Positions 17,188 through 25,621 are shown, counted from the stretch's first letter. The stretch: DNA of 64,000 bases from Caballeronia glathei (GCF_000698595.1 NZ_JFHC01000009.1:1-64000), one strand, 5' to 3'. The notes: generated by a model not told the origin, from the sequence alone. A program made the numbers and translations.

Positions 17188-17874
17188 TCAGCGCTCATGC
17201 GCGCCGGGTGTCTCGTTGAGCACTTCCCCGAGCCGCTCGACGAGGTTCTGCCGCGCGCGGCTCGTGTGCTGGTCGGTCAGTTCCATCGCGAGCTTGCTGT
17301 CGCCCTCGGCGATGGCGGCGGCAATGGCCGCATGCTCGTCCCAGATCCATTTGCGCTGGCCGGAAACCTGCAGGACGGCGCCCATCACGCGGCGCAGATG
17401 CACCCAGTGCAGATGCGCCGTCTCCGTGATCAACGGATTGCCGGACGCGGCATAGATCGCGGAATGGAATGCCATGTCCGCATCGATCATCGCCTTCACG
17501 TCTTCGCCCTTCGACGCCCGCCGGCCGTTCGCGATCAGCGACTTGTCGAGCTTCGCGCCGCGCTCGGCGGCAAGGCGCGCGGCGAGCGAGTCGAGCGCGC
17601 CGCGAATCTCGTAAAGGTTGCTGATCCACGCTGCATCGAGCGGCGTGACGAGGAGGCCGCGGCCGGGGGCGTCCTGCACGAGGCCGTCCTTCTTCAGAAG
17701 GCGCAGCGCCTGAAGCACCGGCGAGCGCGATACCTCCAGCTGCTCGGCGATCTCCTCCTGCGTGATGCGGGTTCCGGGCGCGAGCGACCCTTCGCTGATG
17801 GCGTCGAGCAGCACCTTGTAAACCTCGTCGACGTAATCCGTGCGCGCCCGCAGCTTGAGCAGTTTGCCGGCCAT
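17188..17874 (-). CDS. GntR-family regulator, FadR/FCD subfamily
   Basis: The 228-residue protein has an N-terminal winged helix-turn-helix (residues 14-75, with TRITQEEIAEQLEVSRSPV-type recognition helix) and a C-terminal FCD domain. In the latter, Asp133, His137 and later His residues (MAFHSAIY, LHWVHLRR) probably bind a metal and effector. Such proteins usually repress catabolic genes for acids and aromatics. It is divergent from the Rieske oxygenase operon. A 14-base motif found 16 bases before its own start recurs about 90 bases before the oxygenase start. Auto-repression plus repression of the operon is the likely scheme. Confidence 0.92.
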   Translation of the reverse strand: MAGKLLKLRARTDYVDEVYKVLLDAISEGSLAPGTRITQEEIAEQLEVSRSPVLQALRLLKKDGLVQDAPGRGLLVTPLDAAWISNLYEIRGALDSLAARLAAERGAKLDKSLIANGRRASKGEDVKAMIDADMAFHSAIYAASGNPLITETAHLHWVHLRRVMGAVLQVSGQRKWIWDEHAAIAAAIAEGDSKLAMELTDQHTSRARQNLVERLGEVLNETPGAHER

Positions 17875-17889
17875 GATGAATGTTCCTTC

Positions 17890-17903
17890 TGGATACAGAA
17901 TAC
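17890..17903. promoter_or_regulatory. Candidate GntR operator, copy 1
   Basis: TGGATACAGAATAC lies just upstream of the GntR start codon. A copy differing at one base is at 18026-18039 in front of the oxygenase operon. Two ATAC-containing half-units spaced by seven bases are visible in the motif. Recurrence in the same divergent region is the evidence; binding is inferred. Confidence 0.6.
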
Positions 17904-18025
17904 ATGAAGGTTACAACCCGGCGATCGTGCGGTCAATTCCGGCGATCCGCCAAGGCGACGACGAAAAATCATGCGCGACTTCGCGTTTACCCATAGAGAC
18001 ATCGCCCGGCTTCGCGCCTAATCTT

Positions 18026-18039
18026 TGGATACAGAGTAC
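18026..18039. promoter_or_regulatory. Candidate GntR operator, copy 2
   Basis: TGGATACAGAGTAC, 13 of 14 bases identical to the copy at 17890-17903, lies 86 bases ahead of the Rieske oxygenase start. It is placed where a repressor would overlap the operon promoter or transcription start. Confidence 0.6.
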
Positions 18040-18125
18040 GGAGTTCTGAATCGTGAAGCCAGAGATTCGGACCTCGCGTACCACGCGTCATCAACACCCC
18101 CGACCAACCCACAACAGGACTCCCC

Positions 18126-19667
18126 ATGAGCATCAAGTCAGACAAGCTGGAAGGACAGAAGAGCAGCGGCGGCAACGTCGTGTCGAAGAAGCTGATTCCC
18201 TACGGCGGCTACTACACGAGCAAGGTGCCGGGACACGACCCGGAACTCACCGAGACCGGCCCCGGCACGCCGATGGGCGAATACATGCGCGCGTTCTGGC
18301 ATCCGGTGTGCATGTCGATCGAGCTGACTGATACGCCGCGCTTCCTGAAAATTCTCGGCGAGGAGCTGGTGGCGTTTCGCGACGGCAGCGGGTGCATCGG
18401 CGTGCTGCATGCGCACTGCGTGCATCGCGGCGCGTCGCTCGAATATGGCGCGATTCAGGAGCGCGGCATCAAGTGCTGCTATCACGGGATGGTCTTCGAC
18501 GTGGACGGCTCCTGCCTGCACGTGCCGTTTCCGAAGGGCGAGGAGAAGGAGGCCGAGAAATACGCGTGCTCGATCCAGCAGGGCGCCTACAAGGCGGTCG
18601 AGCGCAACGGGCTCGTGTTCGCCTACATGGGGCCGCCCGAGGAGGAGCCGCCGTTCCCCGAATGGGAAGGCGACTACACCGTGCTGCCCGGCGACGAACT
18701 CGTCCCGTACAGCAACTTCCAGCACTGCAACTGGCTGCAGGTGCAGGACAACGCCGCGGACAACTATCACCCGACCGCGCTGCACGCCGGCAAGAACGTC
18801 GTGAACGGGCACTACCAGGGCACGACCTTCGATGAAGTCGGAGCGGCATCGATGGAAGTCGCACCCGACATGCATTTCGTGCCCGTCCAGCAGGGCCGCA
18901 GCCTTGCGTGCGCGGGGGCGCGGCGCGTGGACGGCGACCGCCTCTTCGTGCGCGTCCAGCATCAGGTGCTGCCGAACCTGAGCCTGCATGCGTACACATC
19001 GGAAGACGGCTCGAAGAAGAAGCTCTTCAGCCGCTTTCACATCGTGCGCTGGACCGTCCCCGTCGACGACGAGAACAGCAAGATGATCGGCTGGCGCGTG
19101 ATGGGCCCCGGCATCGATACGCGCGGCGTGGGCAAGAAGGAACTGGTCGGCTACGAGTCGATCGACTTTCTGGAAGGGCAGGTTGCGATGCGGCGCCCGG
19201 AGCGCTTCGGCGACTACAAGATCGAGGACCTGCCGCCGATTCCGCCGAACCATCGCGAGCGCGAGCACTACAAGGCGGCGCAGTACGCCCCCGGCGATTA
19301 CGAAGCCATCATCAGCCAGCGCCCGATCGCCGTGCATGCGCTCGAAAATCCGACGAAGTTCGACGCCGGCCTGTTCCAGTTCCGCAAGATGCTGCGCGAT
19401 GCGGTGCGCGGCACGAATCCGGCGGCGTCGGCGCGCAGCTTCGCCGATTGGTTCCGCGAGAACGCGGGCGCGCCCAACAGCTACTGTTCGGGCAACGTGT
19501 TCGACATTCCCGAAGGCGAGACGGTCGAGGAGGAAGTGGCGCGGCGCCGCAAGGTGACGAAGCAGATCGTCGCGATCCTCACGGAAAGCGAGCAGTACAA
19601 GGGAGCGCAGCGCGCCGCTTTCGTGCGTGAGAAGTTCGAGACGCTCGAGCAATCGATGAAGGCCTGA
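18126..19667 (+). CDS. Rieske-type aromatic ring-hydroxylating oxygenase, large subunit
   Basis: The 513-residue protein is the terminal oxygenase of a phthalate-dioxygenase-like system that would hydroxylate or O-demethylate an aromatic acid. The Rieske [2Fe-2S] ligands are Cys98-x-His100 and Cys117-x2-His120. The mononuclear iron motif is Asp212-x2-His215-x4-His220. The opening ETGPGTPMGEYMRAFWHPV is typical of the phthalate 4,5-dioxygenase branch, which works as a two-component system with a PDR-type reductase. That partner follows 76 bases downstream. It is the first gene of the operon repressed by the divergent GntR protein. The substrate is not predictable. Confidence 0.92.
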   Translation: MSIKSDKLEGQKSSGGNVVSKKLIPYGGYYTSKVPGHDPELTETGPGTPMGEYMRAFWHPVCMSIELTDTPRFLKILGEELVAFRDGSGCIGVLHAHCVHRGASLEYGAIQERGIKCCYHGMVFDVDGSCLHVPFPKGEEKEAEKYACSIQQGAYKAVERNGLVFAYMGPPEEEPPFPEWEGDYTVLPGDELVPYSNFQHCNWLQVQDNAADNYHPTALHAGKNVVNGHYQGTTFDEVGAASMEVAPDMHFVPVQQGRSLACAGARRVDGDRLFVRVQHQVLPNLSLHAYTSEDGSKKKLFSRFHIVRWTVPVDDENSKMIGWRVMGPGIDTRGVGKKELVGYESIDFLEGQVAMRRPERFGDYKIEDLPPIPPNHREREHYKAAQYAPGDYEAIISQRPIAVHALENPTKFDAGLFQFRKMLRDAVRGTNPAASARSFADWFRENAGAPNSYCSGNVFDIPEGETVEEEVARRRKVTKQIVAILTESEQYKGAQRAAFVREKFETLEQSMKA

Positions 19668-19743
19668 CGTTCGGCGCCGCGGGTGCGCCCGCGGCGCCGA
19701 ACCGGGTCGCGCAAACCAGGCATCACGAGTCAGGACCAGCAAA

Positions 19744-20739
19744 ATGGCAACTCAACAGACACCGGCCGCCCGCGACGAGACGCTCCAGCTGCTCGTCAGG
19801 CAGATCCGCTTCGAAGGCAGGGGCATCAACTCGTACGAACTGGTGGACCCCGCCGGCGCGGACCTTCCGCCGTTCACGCCGGGCGCCCATATCGACATTC
19901 ATCTCGGCGACGGCCTCGTTCGCCAGTATTCGCTTTCCAATTCACCGGACGAGCAGAAGCGCTACGTGATCGCCGTGCTTCGCGACGAGCGCGGCCGCGG
20001 CGGCTCGAAGGCATTGCACGAGCGGCTGCGCGTGCAGGACCTCGTGCGGGTCAGCCGGCCGCGCAACAACTTCCATCTCGTCGGCGACGCGCGCAAGGTG
20101 ATCCTGCTTGCGGGCGGCATCGGCGTGACGCCGCTCAAGTCGATGGCGCACCGGCTCGAGCAGGCGGGCGTCGACTACGAAATGCACTACTGCGCGAAGG
20201 ATGCGAGCTGCACGGCCTTCGGCGCGGAACTCGAACCGATGCGCGCAAACGGCCGCCTGCATTTCCACTTCGACGGCGGCAATCCGGCCGCAGGCCTGAA
20301 CATCGTCGAATTGCTGAGCGAACCCGCGCAAGGCAAGCACGTGTACTACTGCGGACCGGGCGGCTTCATGAACGCATGCGCCGAGGCGACCGGGCACTGG
20401 CCCGCGGGCACCGTGCACTTCGAGCACTTCAAGGCGCCCGAGCGCGCCGGGTCATCCCCCGCGGCCAACGATGCGGTCGACAGCTTCAGCGTGAAGATTG
20501 CGAGCACGGGGCAGGTGATCGAGGTGTCGAAGGACCAGAGCATCGCCGATGCGCTGGAGGATGCGGGCGTCGCGATCGAAACGTCGTGCCGGGCTGGACT
20601 CTGCGGCACGTGCAAGGTCCGTTATCTGTCGGGCGAAGTGGAGCACAACGACTGCATTCTCGGCGACGACGAGAAGAGCACGTGCCTCACGACATGCGTG
20701 TCGCGCGCGACCACGAGGGAGCTGGTGCTCGATCTTTGA
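19744..20739 (+). CDS. PDR/VanB-family oxidoreductase (oxygenase reductase component)
   Basis: The 331-residue protein passes electrons from NAD(P)H to the Rieske oxygenase. Domain order is a flavin-binding barrel (RQYSLSN near residue 59), an NAD-binding domain (GGIGVTPLKSM near residue 124) and a C-terminal plant-type [2Fe-2S] ferredoxin. The ferredoxin cysteines are 282, 287 and 290 plus Cys314 or Cys318. This order defines the phthalate dioxygenase reductase/vanillate demethylase VanB group. It sits directly after the oxygenase gene, so the two form a two-component enzyme. Confidence 0.93.
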   Translation: MATQQTPAARDETLQLLVRQIRFEGRGINSYELVDPAGADLPPFTPGAHIDIHLGDGLVRQYSLSNSPDEQKRYVIAVLRDERGRGGSKALHERLRVQDLVRVSRPRNNFHLVGDARKVILLAGGIGVTPLKSMAHRLEQAGVDYEMHYCAKDASCTAFGAELEPMRANGRLHFHFDGGNPAAGLNIVELLSEPAQGKHVYYCGPGGFMNACAEATGHWPAGTVHFEHFKAPERAGSSPAANDAVDSFSVKIASTGQVIEVSKDQSIADALEDAGVAIETSCRAGLCGTCKVRYLSGEVEHNDCILGDDEKSTCLTTCVSRATTRELVLDL

Positions 20740-20771
20740 ACGCTCGGGGTTGCTCGTCGAAAGGGGGAGAC

Positions 20772-21281
20772 ATGAGGCTCGACTGGATTCGGCGTGACGG
20801 TGACGCTGCGGATGCGCATGCGGGCGGCTTCGTTGATGACGGCAGGACGGTCGGACAGCGCAGCCGCCTGATGGGCGACACGGGTCTTTCGTTTCCCGTC
20901 GATGCTCGTCCGCAGTCGTTCGAGGATCGCTGGTGCGATGCTGCGGTGTTTCCGGCGAAGGCGCGCAGGGTGATCGAAAGCGAAGCGCGCTTCGCCGGCT
21001 TCGAAATCGTGCTGCGCGACGTGGCGTGCGATTTCGCGCATGCGTCGATGCTGCTGCGCAGCGGCGGCCGGCTCGTTCTGCTCGTGATCTGCGACGCGAG
21101 CCGGCGCATCGACGGCGATCGGGTGCATGCGGTCGTTCGCCGGGCGCGGCTTCTTTGCGCGGGCGCCGCCATTCTGCTCGCACACTCGGGCGAGCGCGGC
21201 GGTGCGTCTGAAGGCGTGCTGCACCGGATGAACGGAGTCGATGATCCCGCGCTCTATGTCGCCTGGATGACGGACTGCTGA
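20772..21281 (+). CDS. Conserved-looking unknown protein in the oxygenase operon
   Basis: This 169-residue frame starts at an ATG with AGGGGGAGA just upstream and lies 32 bases after the reductase gene on the same strand. I do not recognise a family. The product looks soluble, with an even residue mix and a hydrophobic strand pair (GGRLVLLVICDA and ARLLCAGAAILLAH), and no signal peptide. Two antisense frames overlap it but are arginine-rich and lack ribosome sites. Position suggests an accessory role in the aromatic pathway; nothing else supports this. Confidence 0.6.
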   Translation: MRLDWIRRDGDAADAHAGGFVDDGRTVGQRSRLMGDTGLSFPVDARPQSFEDRWCDAAVFPAKARRVIESEARFAGFEIVLRDVACDFAHASMLLRSGGRLVLLVICDASRRIDGDRVHAVVRRARLLCAGAAILLAHSGERGGASEGVLHRMNGVDDPALYVAWMTDC

Positions 21282-21507
21282 CGATTTCGCCATCAGTCTC
21301 ATCCACAATCGAAAGGCTCGTTAAGCCGATATGAAAGTGTTTCCCGGGCGCTCGGACGATGTGCGCCTTTCTGTATTGCGCGACACGACAAGGAGTACGG
21401 CAAGGAAGTCGCGAGCGATGGAATAATCCGTCGCGCCAAGTCGTTTAGACCATGGGTGCGCACGACGCCTTCGCGTCTGCGCTCGTCCCGAACCCATGGA
21501 GAAACGA

Positions 21508-21639
21508 ATGAAACTCATGAGAATCGTATCGATCGTGGTCGCCACGCTCGCCGTCGCGCTCGCCGGATGCCAGACCGACGGCACGGGCGGCTCGGGCTCG
21601 TCTACTGGCTCCAGCAGCGGCAGCAGCGGAGGCTATTGA
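21508..21639 (+). CDS. Small Gly/Ser-rich lipoprotein
   Basis: A 43-residue product starts at the ATG at 21508, seven bases after ATGGAGA. It begins with a basic stretch (MKLMR), a hydrophobic core (IVSIVVATLAVALAG) and a lipobox LAGC with Cys21, so it should be lipidated and membrane-anchored. The mature part is only about 23 residues, nearly all Gly, Ser and Thr, ending GGY. It lies 40 bases before the flavoprotein gene. Function unknown; a tiny envelope lipoprotein or an anchor is possible. Confidence 0.7.
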   Translation: MKLMRIVSIVVATLAVALAGCQTDGTGGSGSSTGSSSGSSGGY

Positions 21640-21679
21640 CCGCGCCGCGCTCGATGGACGCGTCGCGGGTCAGCGGACG

Positions 21680-23257
21680 GTGAACGGTCCGCCGCTTCCG
21701 CCGGGCGTTTCCGAAGGTGACTTCCGGCTTGCGCTCGCCGAGTTCACGGCGATCGTGGGCCGCGAGGCGGTACTCGCCGGCGACGTCGCCACGCAAGCCT
21801 ACCTGGACCCGTTCGCTCCCGGCGATGCCGGCGCGTATCGGGCGTCGGCTGTCGTGATGCCGTCGGGCGTCGAGCAGATCCGCGCGGTCCTGGGTGTCGC
21901 GAACCGGTATCGCGTGCCGCTGTGGACCGTATCGACCGGGCGCAACTTCGCCTACGGCGGCGCGTCGCCGCGCCTCGCGGGCAGCGTCGTGCTCGACCTG
22001 CAGCGCATGAACCGCATCCTCGAGATCGACGACACCCTCGGCTTCGCGCTCGTCGAACCCGGCGTGAGCTACTACGACCTGTATCGCGCACTGAAGGCGC
22101 GCGGCAGCAAGGTCTGGCTCGATCCGCCCGCGGCGGGGTGGGGCAGCGTGGTGGGCAATACGCTCGAGCGGGGCTACGGCACGACGCCTTACGGCGACCA
22201 TGCATCGATGCAATGCGGCATGGAAGTGGTGCTGGCGAACGGCGATGTCGTGCGCACCGGCATGGGCGCCATGTCCGGCAGCCGCGAGTGGCAGGTGTTC
22301 AGGCCGGGCTTCGGGCCGTCCTACGATGCGATGTTCATGCAGTCGAACTTCGGCGTCGTCACGAAACTCGGCATCTGGCTGATGCCCGAGCCCGAGGGCT
22401 ACATGGTGTGCCGTTACGCGTTCAGGCACGACGCGGATCTCGAACGCATCGTCGAAACGCTGCGCCCGCTCAAGCTCGACGACACGATACAGAGCAACGC
22501 GGTGATCGAAAGCGCGGTGCGCTGGGCAGCGGGAGTATCGACGCGAAGCCAGTGGTATGACGGCGCGGGCGCAATGCCCGATGCGGCCATCGATGCGATG
22601 GCGCGCAAGATGGGCATCGGCCGCTGGAACCTGCGCTTCTGCCTGTATGGACCGCAGGCGCTCGTGACCGCGCGCCGCGACATCATTCACAAGCGTTTCG
22701 CGATGATCGACGATGCGCAACTGTTCGATTTTCCCTACCGCGATGCGAGCGTCGAACCGACGGGCGGCGGCGACCGCAGCCAGGTCGGCATTCCGGGGCT
22801 CGACGCATTCAACCTGCTCAACTGGCGCGGCGGGTCCGGCGCGCATGTCGATTTCTCGCCGGTCTGTCCGACGACCGGACGTGATGCGGTCAGGCAATAC
22901 CGCATGGTGCGCGAGCGTGCCGCGCAATTCGGCTTCGACTACTACGGCGGCTTTACGGCGAGTCAGCGGTACATGCACCACGTGTTCGCGGCCATTTTCG
23001 ATCGCGACGACCCGGCGCAATCGCGCGGCGCGGGCGATCTGGTGAAGGCGCTGATTGAAGACGCGGGGGCGGCCGGCTACGGCCAGTACCGCACGCATCT
23101 CGCGTTCATGGACCTCGCTGCTTCGCAATACGACTTCAACGATCACGCGCTGATGCGTCTCACCGGCGCGATCAAGCAGGCACTCGATCCGAACGGCATT
23201 CTGTCGCCGGGAAAGCAGGGGATCTGGCCGCAGCGCAGCGGGGAGGGCGGGCGATGA
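21680..23257 (+). CDS. FAD-linked oxidase of the vanillyl-alcohol oxidase / 4-cresol dehydrogenase family
   Basis: The 525-residue flavoprotein has an N-terminal FAD-binding PCMH domain (TVSTGRNFAYGGASPRLAGSV region near residue 88, GNTLERGYGTTPYGDH near 160) and a C-terminal VAO-type substrate domain. Relatives oxidise 4-alkylphenols such as 4-cresol, eugenol or vanillyl alcohol. The ending DPNGILSPGKQGIW is a standard family C terminus. The start is a GTG at 21680. The downstream TAT-exported gene overlaps its stop by four bases. The combination with a Rieske system suggests a para-substituted phenolic substrate; a cytochrome partner, as in 4-cresol dehydrogenase, is not present. Confidence 0.88.
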   Translation: MNGPPLPPGVSEGDFRLALAEFTAIVGREAVLAGDVATQAYLDPFAPGDAGAYRASAVVMPSGVEQIRAVLGVANRYRVPLWTVSTGRNFAYGGASPRLAGSVVLDLQRMNRILEIDDTLGFALVEPGVSYYDLYRALKARGSKVWLDPPAAGWGSVVGNTLERGYGTTPYGDHASMQCGMEVVLANGDVVRTGMGAMSGSREWQVFRPGFGPSYDAMFMQSNFGVVTKLGIWLMPEPEGYMVCRYAFRHDADLERIVETLRPLKLDDTIQSNAVIESAVRWAAGVSTRSQWYDGAGAMPDAAIDAMARKMGIGRWNLRFCLYGPQALVTARRDIIHKRFAMIDDAQLFDFPYRDASVEPTGGGDRSQVGIPGLDAFNLLNWRGGSGAHVDFSPVCPTTGRDAVRQYRMVRERAAQFGFDYYGGFTASQRYMHHVFAAIFDRDDPAQSRGAGDLVKALIEDAGAAGYGQYRTHLAFMDLAASQYDFNDHALMRLTGAIKQALDPNGILSPGKQGIWPQRSGEGGR

Positions 23258-23682
23258 ACACGAGGCGGCGAGACTTCCTGGCCGCGGCATCGCTCGCGGC
23301 GGCGGGTTCGTGGGTGCTGAGGCCTGCGCGAGCCATGGCCGCCCGGGAGACCGGCCAGCCCCTCAAGACATCGCTCACGATCGTCTTCGACGAACGCCGC
23401 GCCGACAGCCGCGCGTTCGCGCTTCGCGCGCGCATGGCGGGCGCGTGCATCGTCCCGTTGAACGACGACATCGGCGCGCTGTGGTTCCGGACCTTGCTGC
23501 CCGCCGCCGGTTCGGGGCGCAGCGCCCTGGGCGGACTGACCACGCACGCCGATGCGTTCCTGATCGCGCGCTTTGCATCCGGTATCGGCATGCGCATGAC
23601 GCGCCGCGCCATCGACGCGCGCAGGGGACCCGGCGCGCTCGTCGCGTGGCGGCTCGATCATGCGCCGGTGCAGACGGGCTGA
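23254..23682 (+). CDS. TAT-exported unknown protein coupled to the flavoprotein
   Basis: The ATG overlaps the flavoprotein stop codon (ATGA), so the two are translationally coupled. The 142-residue product opens with a twin-arginine signal (RRRDFLAAASLAAAGSWVL) and cleavage is likely after ARAMA, so it folds in the cytoplasm before export. It has no CxxCH haem motif and no cofactor motif I recognise. It could be an accessory or secreted partner of the oxidase. No family is assigned. Confidence 0.75.
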   Translation: MNTRRRDFLAAASLAAAGSWVLRPARAMAARETGQPLKTSLTIVFDERRADSRAFALRARMAGACIVPLNDDIGALWFRTLLPAAGSGRSALGGLTTHADAFLIARFASGIGMRMTRRAIDARRGPGALVAWRLDHAPVQTG

Positions 23683-23768
23683 GCGCTCTCGGCCGTCGAC
23701 GTGTTTAATATCGTGTGTAGCGCGCGCCAGGGCCACCACGGCGTGCGAATCAACCGACAGGATCGACG

Positions 23769-24122
23769 ATGACCCCTATTGATGCAGCAGCCATCACGAG
23801 CTGGCATGCCCACGTCTATTTCGATGCCGCGACGCGCGACGAAGCGTGGCAGCTGCGGGAAGAAATCGCGTCCCATTTCGGCGACATCCTGCAAGTAGGG
23901 CGCTTTCACGAGCGGCCCGTCGGTCCGCATCCGCTCTGGTCGTATCAGCTCGCCTTTGAGCGGCCGCATTTCACGCAGATCGTGGAATGGCTCGCGCTCA
24001 ATCACGGTGCGCTCGACGTTTTCGTGCATCCCAACACCGGCGACGCGTTGCGCGATCATCGCGATTCTGCGCTATGGATCGGCCATTCGCATCGGCTCGC
24101 CTTGCATGTGCTGAGCACGTGA
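23769..24122 (+). CDS. DOPA 4,5-dioxygenase-like protein
   Basis: The 117-residue protein matches the small bacterial DOPA-dioxygenase family, whose eukaryotic members cleave L-DOPA at the extradiol position. The pattern is WHAHVYFD near the N terminus, GRFHERPVGPHPLW near residue 45, and HPNTGD with HRDSALW near the C terminus. These histidines are the probable metal ligands. The start has AGGATCGACG upstream. It is the last gene of the run that includes the Rieske and VAO enzymes, so it may cleave a catechol made by them. Confidence 0.85.
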   Translation: MTPIDAAAITSWHAHVYFDAATRDEAWQLREEIASHFGDILQVGRFHERPVGPHPLWSYQLAFERPHFTQIVEWLALNHGALDVFVHPNTGDALRDHRDSALWIGHSHRLALHVLST

Positions 24123-24148
24123 CCGTGTTCGGCGTTGCAGCGAAGTGC

Positions 24149-24177
24149 AAAAAGAAAAAGCGGGCGAATGCCCGCTT
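24149..24177 (-). terminator. Intrinsic terminator of the phasin gene
   Basis: On the minus strand an 8-bp stem (AAGCGGGC with a 4-base loop) is followed by CTTTTTCTTTTTGC. It lies 33 bases after the phasin stop codon. Confidence 0.88.
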
Positions 24178-24209
24178 CCAGCAGTTGAAGCTGCGCGCCG
24201 CTGCCGGCG

Positions 24210-24785
24210 TTACTTCTTCGACGAGCTCGCCGCTTTCCCCACAGCCGACAATTGCTGGGCAACACCCTTGGACGCAGCGCTGGCATTGCTTTCCGCCACC
24301 TCGACGACCTGTTTCGCCGCTTTCTTCGCCGCCTCGTACGCGGAATTCGCCGATTCGGCCGCTGCCCCGATCGCGGATTTCCAGGCGCTCACGACCGCCT
24401 CGCTGCCTGCGGGCGCATTCCTGGCGAGACTGTCAACGTAGCTTTGCGCGTCCTGTTGCGACTTGCGGAACTGCGCTTCCGCAACCGATGCGAGCACGCC
24501 CTGCGCGCCGGTCATGATTTCGTAGACGTCGCGCCAGTACGCTTGCATACGCTCCGCGCTCGCCTGCATGTGGCCCGTCTGAAGCGCGAAAAATTCCTGC
24601 GGGTCGCGGGCGAGCACCACCTTGCCCGCCAGTTCCTGATTTTCCGCGATCGTCGTCCTTACCGTCTGGGCATTCAATGCGACGAGTTTTTCGAATCCTT
24701 CAAACGTCCTGGCTGCGATACCGAAAATCGTATCGAAGCCCGCCTTCTGTGATGCAGACAACTGTTCCGGATCAAGACTGCTCAT
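24210..24785 (-). CDS. Phasin (polyhydroxyalkanoate granule-associated protein)
   Basis: The 191-residue protein coats polyhydroxybutyrate granules and controls their size and surface. The phasin family pattern is visible: SSLDPEQLSASQKAGFD at the N terminus, FEGFEKLVALNAQ near residue 30, and a long Ala/Lys-rich coiled helix in the last 70 residues ending AASSSKK. The start at 24785 has GGAG about nine bases upstream, better than the alternative 15 bases earlier. A clear terminator follows, so it is a single-gene unit. No synthase or depolymerase is nearby. Confidence 0.93.
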   Translation of the reverse strand: MSSLDPEQLSASQKAGFDTIFGIAARTFEGFEKLVALNAQTVRTTIAENQELAGKVVLARDPQEFFALQTGHMQASAERMQAYWRDVYEIMTGAQGVLASVAEAQFRKSQQDAQSYVDSLARNAPAGSEAVVSAWKSAIGAAAESANSAYEAAKKAAKQVVEVAESNASAASKGVAQQLSAVGKAASSSKK

Positions 24786-25318
24786 CACTGAAAACTCCAT
24801 GGGTAAGTAAATGGCATTTGTTTTGTGCGACGCAGCGAATATTTGATTTTAGGCTTTGGCAAAATCGTGTCAATTGCGTTTTCCCCGCTTGACGGTAATG
24901 CGTGAAGATTGGTATGAGGGAATATTAAACCGCCGGTTCGCAATTAAACAGATTTATAAAAATACGATGGTTCGTTTGTTTACGGGGTTTACCTTGATCC
25001 AGCGCCGATTGTCCTTCGCAATAGCGCCCATTTGTCCGGACGAATCGCCAACGCCTGCCGTATATCGCAATTCCAGCGCACTAATGCTCGTAAACGCTAG
25101 GTTAATTGGCATCTGAATGGATTGTTTCCCTACTTGACATACTGCACCGCGACATAGAAAAATCATGCTCCTCAAACGAGCACCGTCAATGCACGTTTTG
25201 GTTATTAGTATGATTTTTGCGTGTCACGGCGTAGTCATTGTCGATGCGTAGGATTAACTGGCGCCGCAGAGCGTCAGCGTTTGAACCGAATCAAATATAA
25301 ATCGAGAGAAATCAGCAC
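24786..25318. other. A/T-rich intergenic region between phasin and HTH gene
   Basis: This 533-base stretch is visibly richer in A/T than its surroundings, especially 24840-25000 and 25180-25260. It must contain the divergent promoters of the phasin and HTH genes. Short frames on both strands have no ribosome sites and are not called. Confidence 0.55.
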
Positions 25319-25606
25319 ATGGGGCGACATTCCCAAACCATCGGACACCTCGAACGCAGTCACGAGGACAACGCCCTTCGCCGCGCCATGGCCGCGCGGC
25401 TCGACCGAACCCTTCAGCGCGCCGGCGTCAGTTCCGCCAAAGCCGCCAACATGCTCGACGTGAGCGAAGCCGACGTGCAGTTCTGGCGGCGCGGAATTAC
25501 GGTGCCGCCGCTGCGCGCGTTCAATCGCCTGGCGGCGACGCTCGACGTCGATGTTCACTGGCTCTGCACGGGACAGTCGCAGAGCACTCACGCAAGCGCT
25601 CCCTGA
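25319..25606 (+). CDS. XRE-like helix-turn-helix protein
   Basis: The 95-residue protein contains a Cro/C1-like helix-turn-helix over residues 25-80. It has the recognisable order ARLDRTLQRAGVSSAKAANML, VSEADVQFWRRG and ALRAFNRLAATLDVDVHWL-like final helix. The tail is short and carries no effector domain. The ATG at 25319 is preceded by CGAGAGAAATCAGC. It lies in an A/T-rich pocket divergent from phasin. The target is unknown. Confidence 0.75.
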   Translation: MGRHSQTIGHLERSHEDNALRRAMAARLDRTLQRAGVSSAKAANMLDVSEADVQFWRRGITVPPLRAFNRLAATLDVDVHWLCTGQSQSTHASAP

Positions 25607-25621
25607 CGAGCGCAAGGTCCG

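Noticed and set aside
19683-20771. Plus-strand frame across the reductase gene
   Set aside because: The upstream part is a shadow of the VanB-like reductase. Only the portion from 20772 has its own ribosome site.
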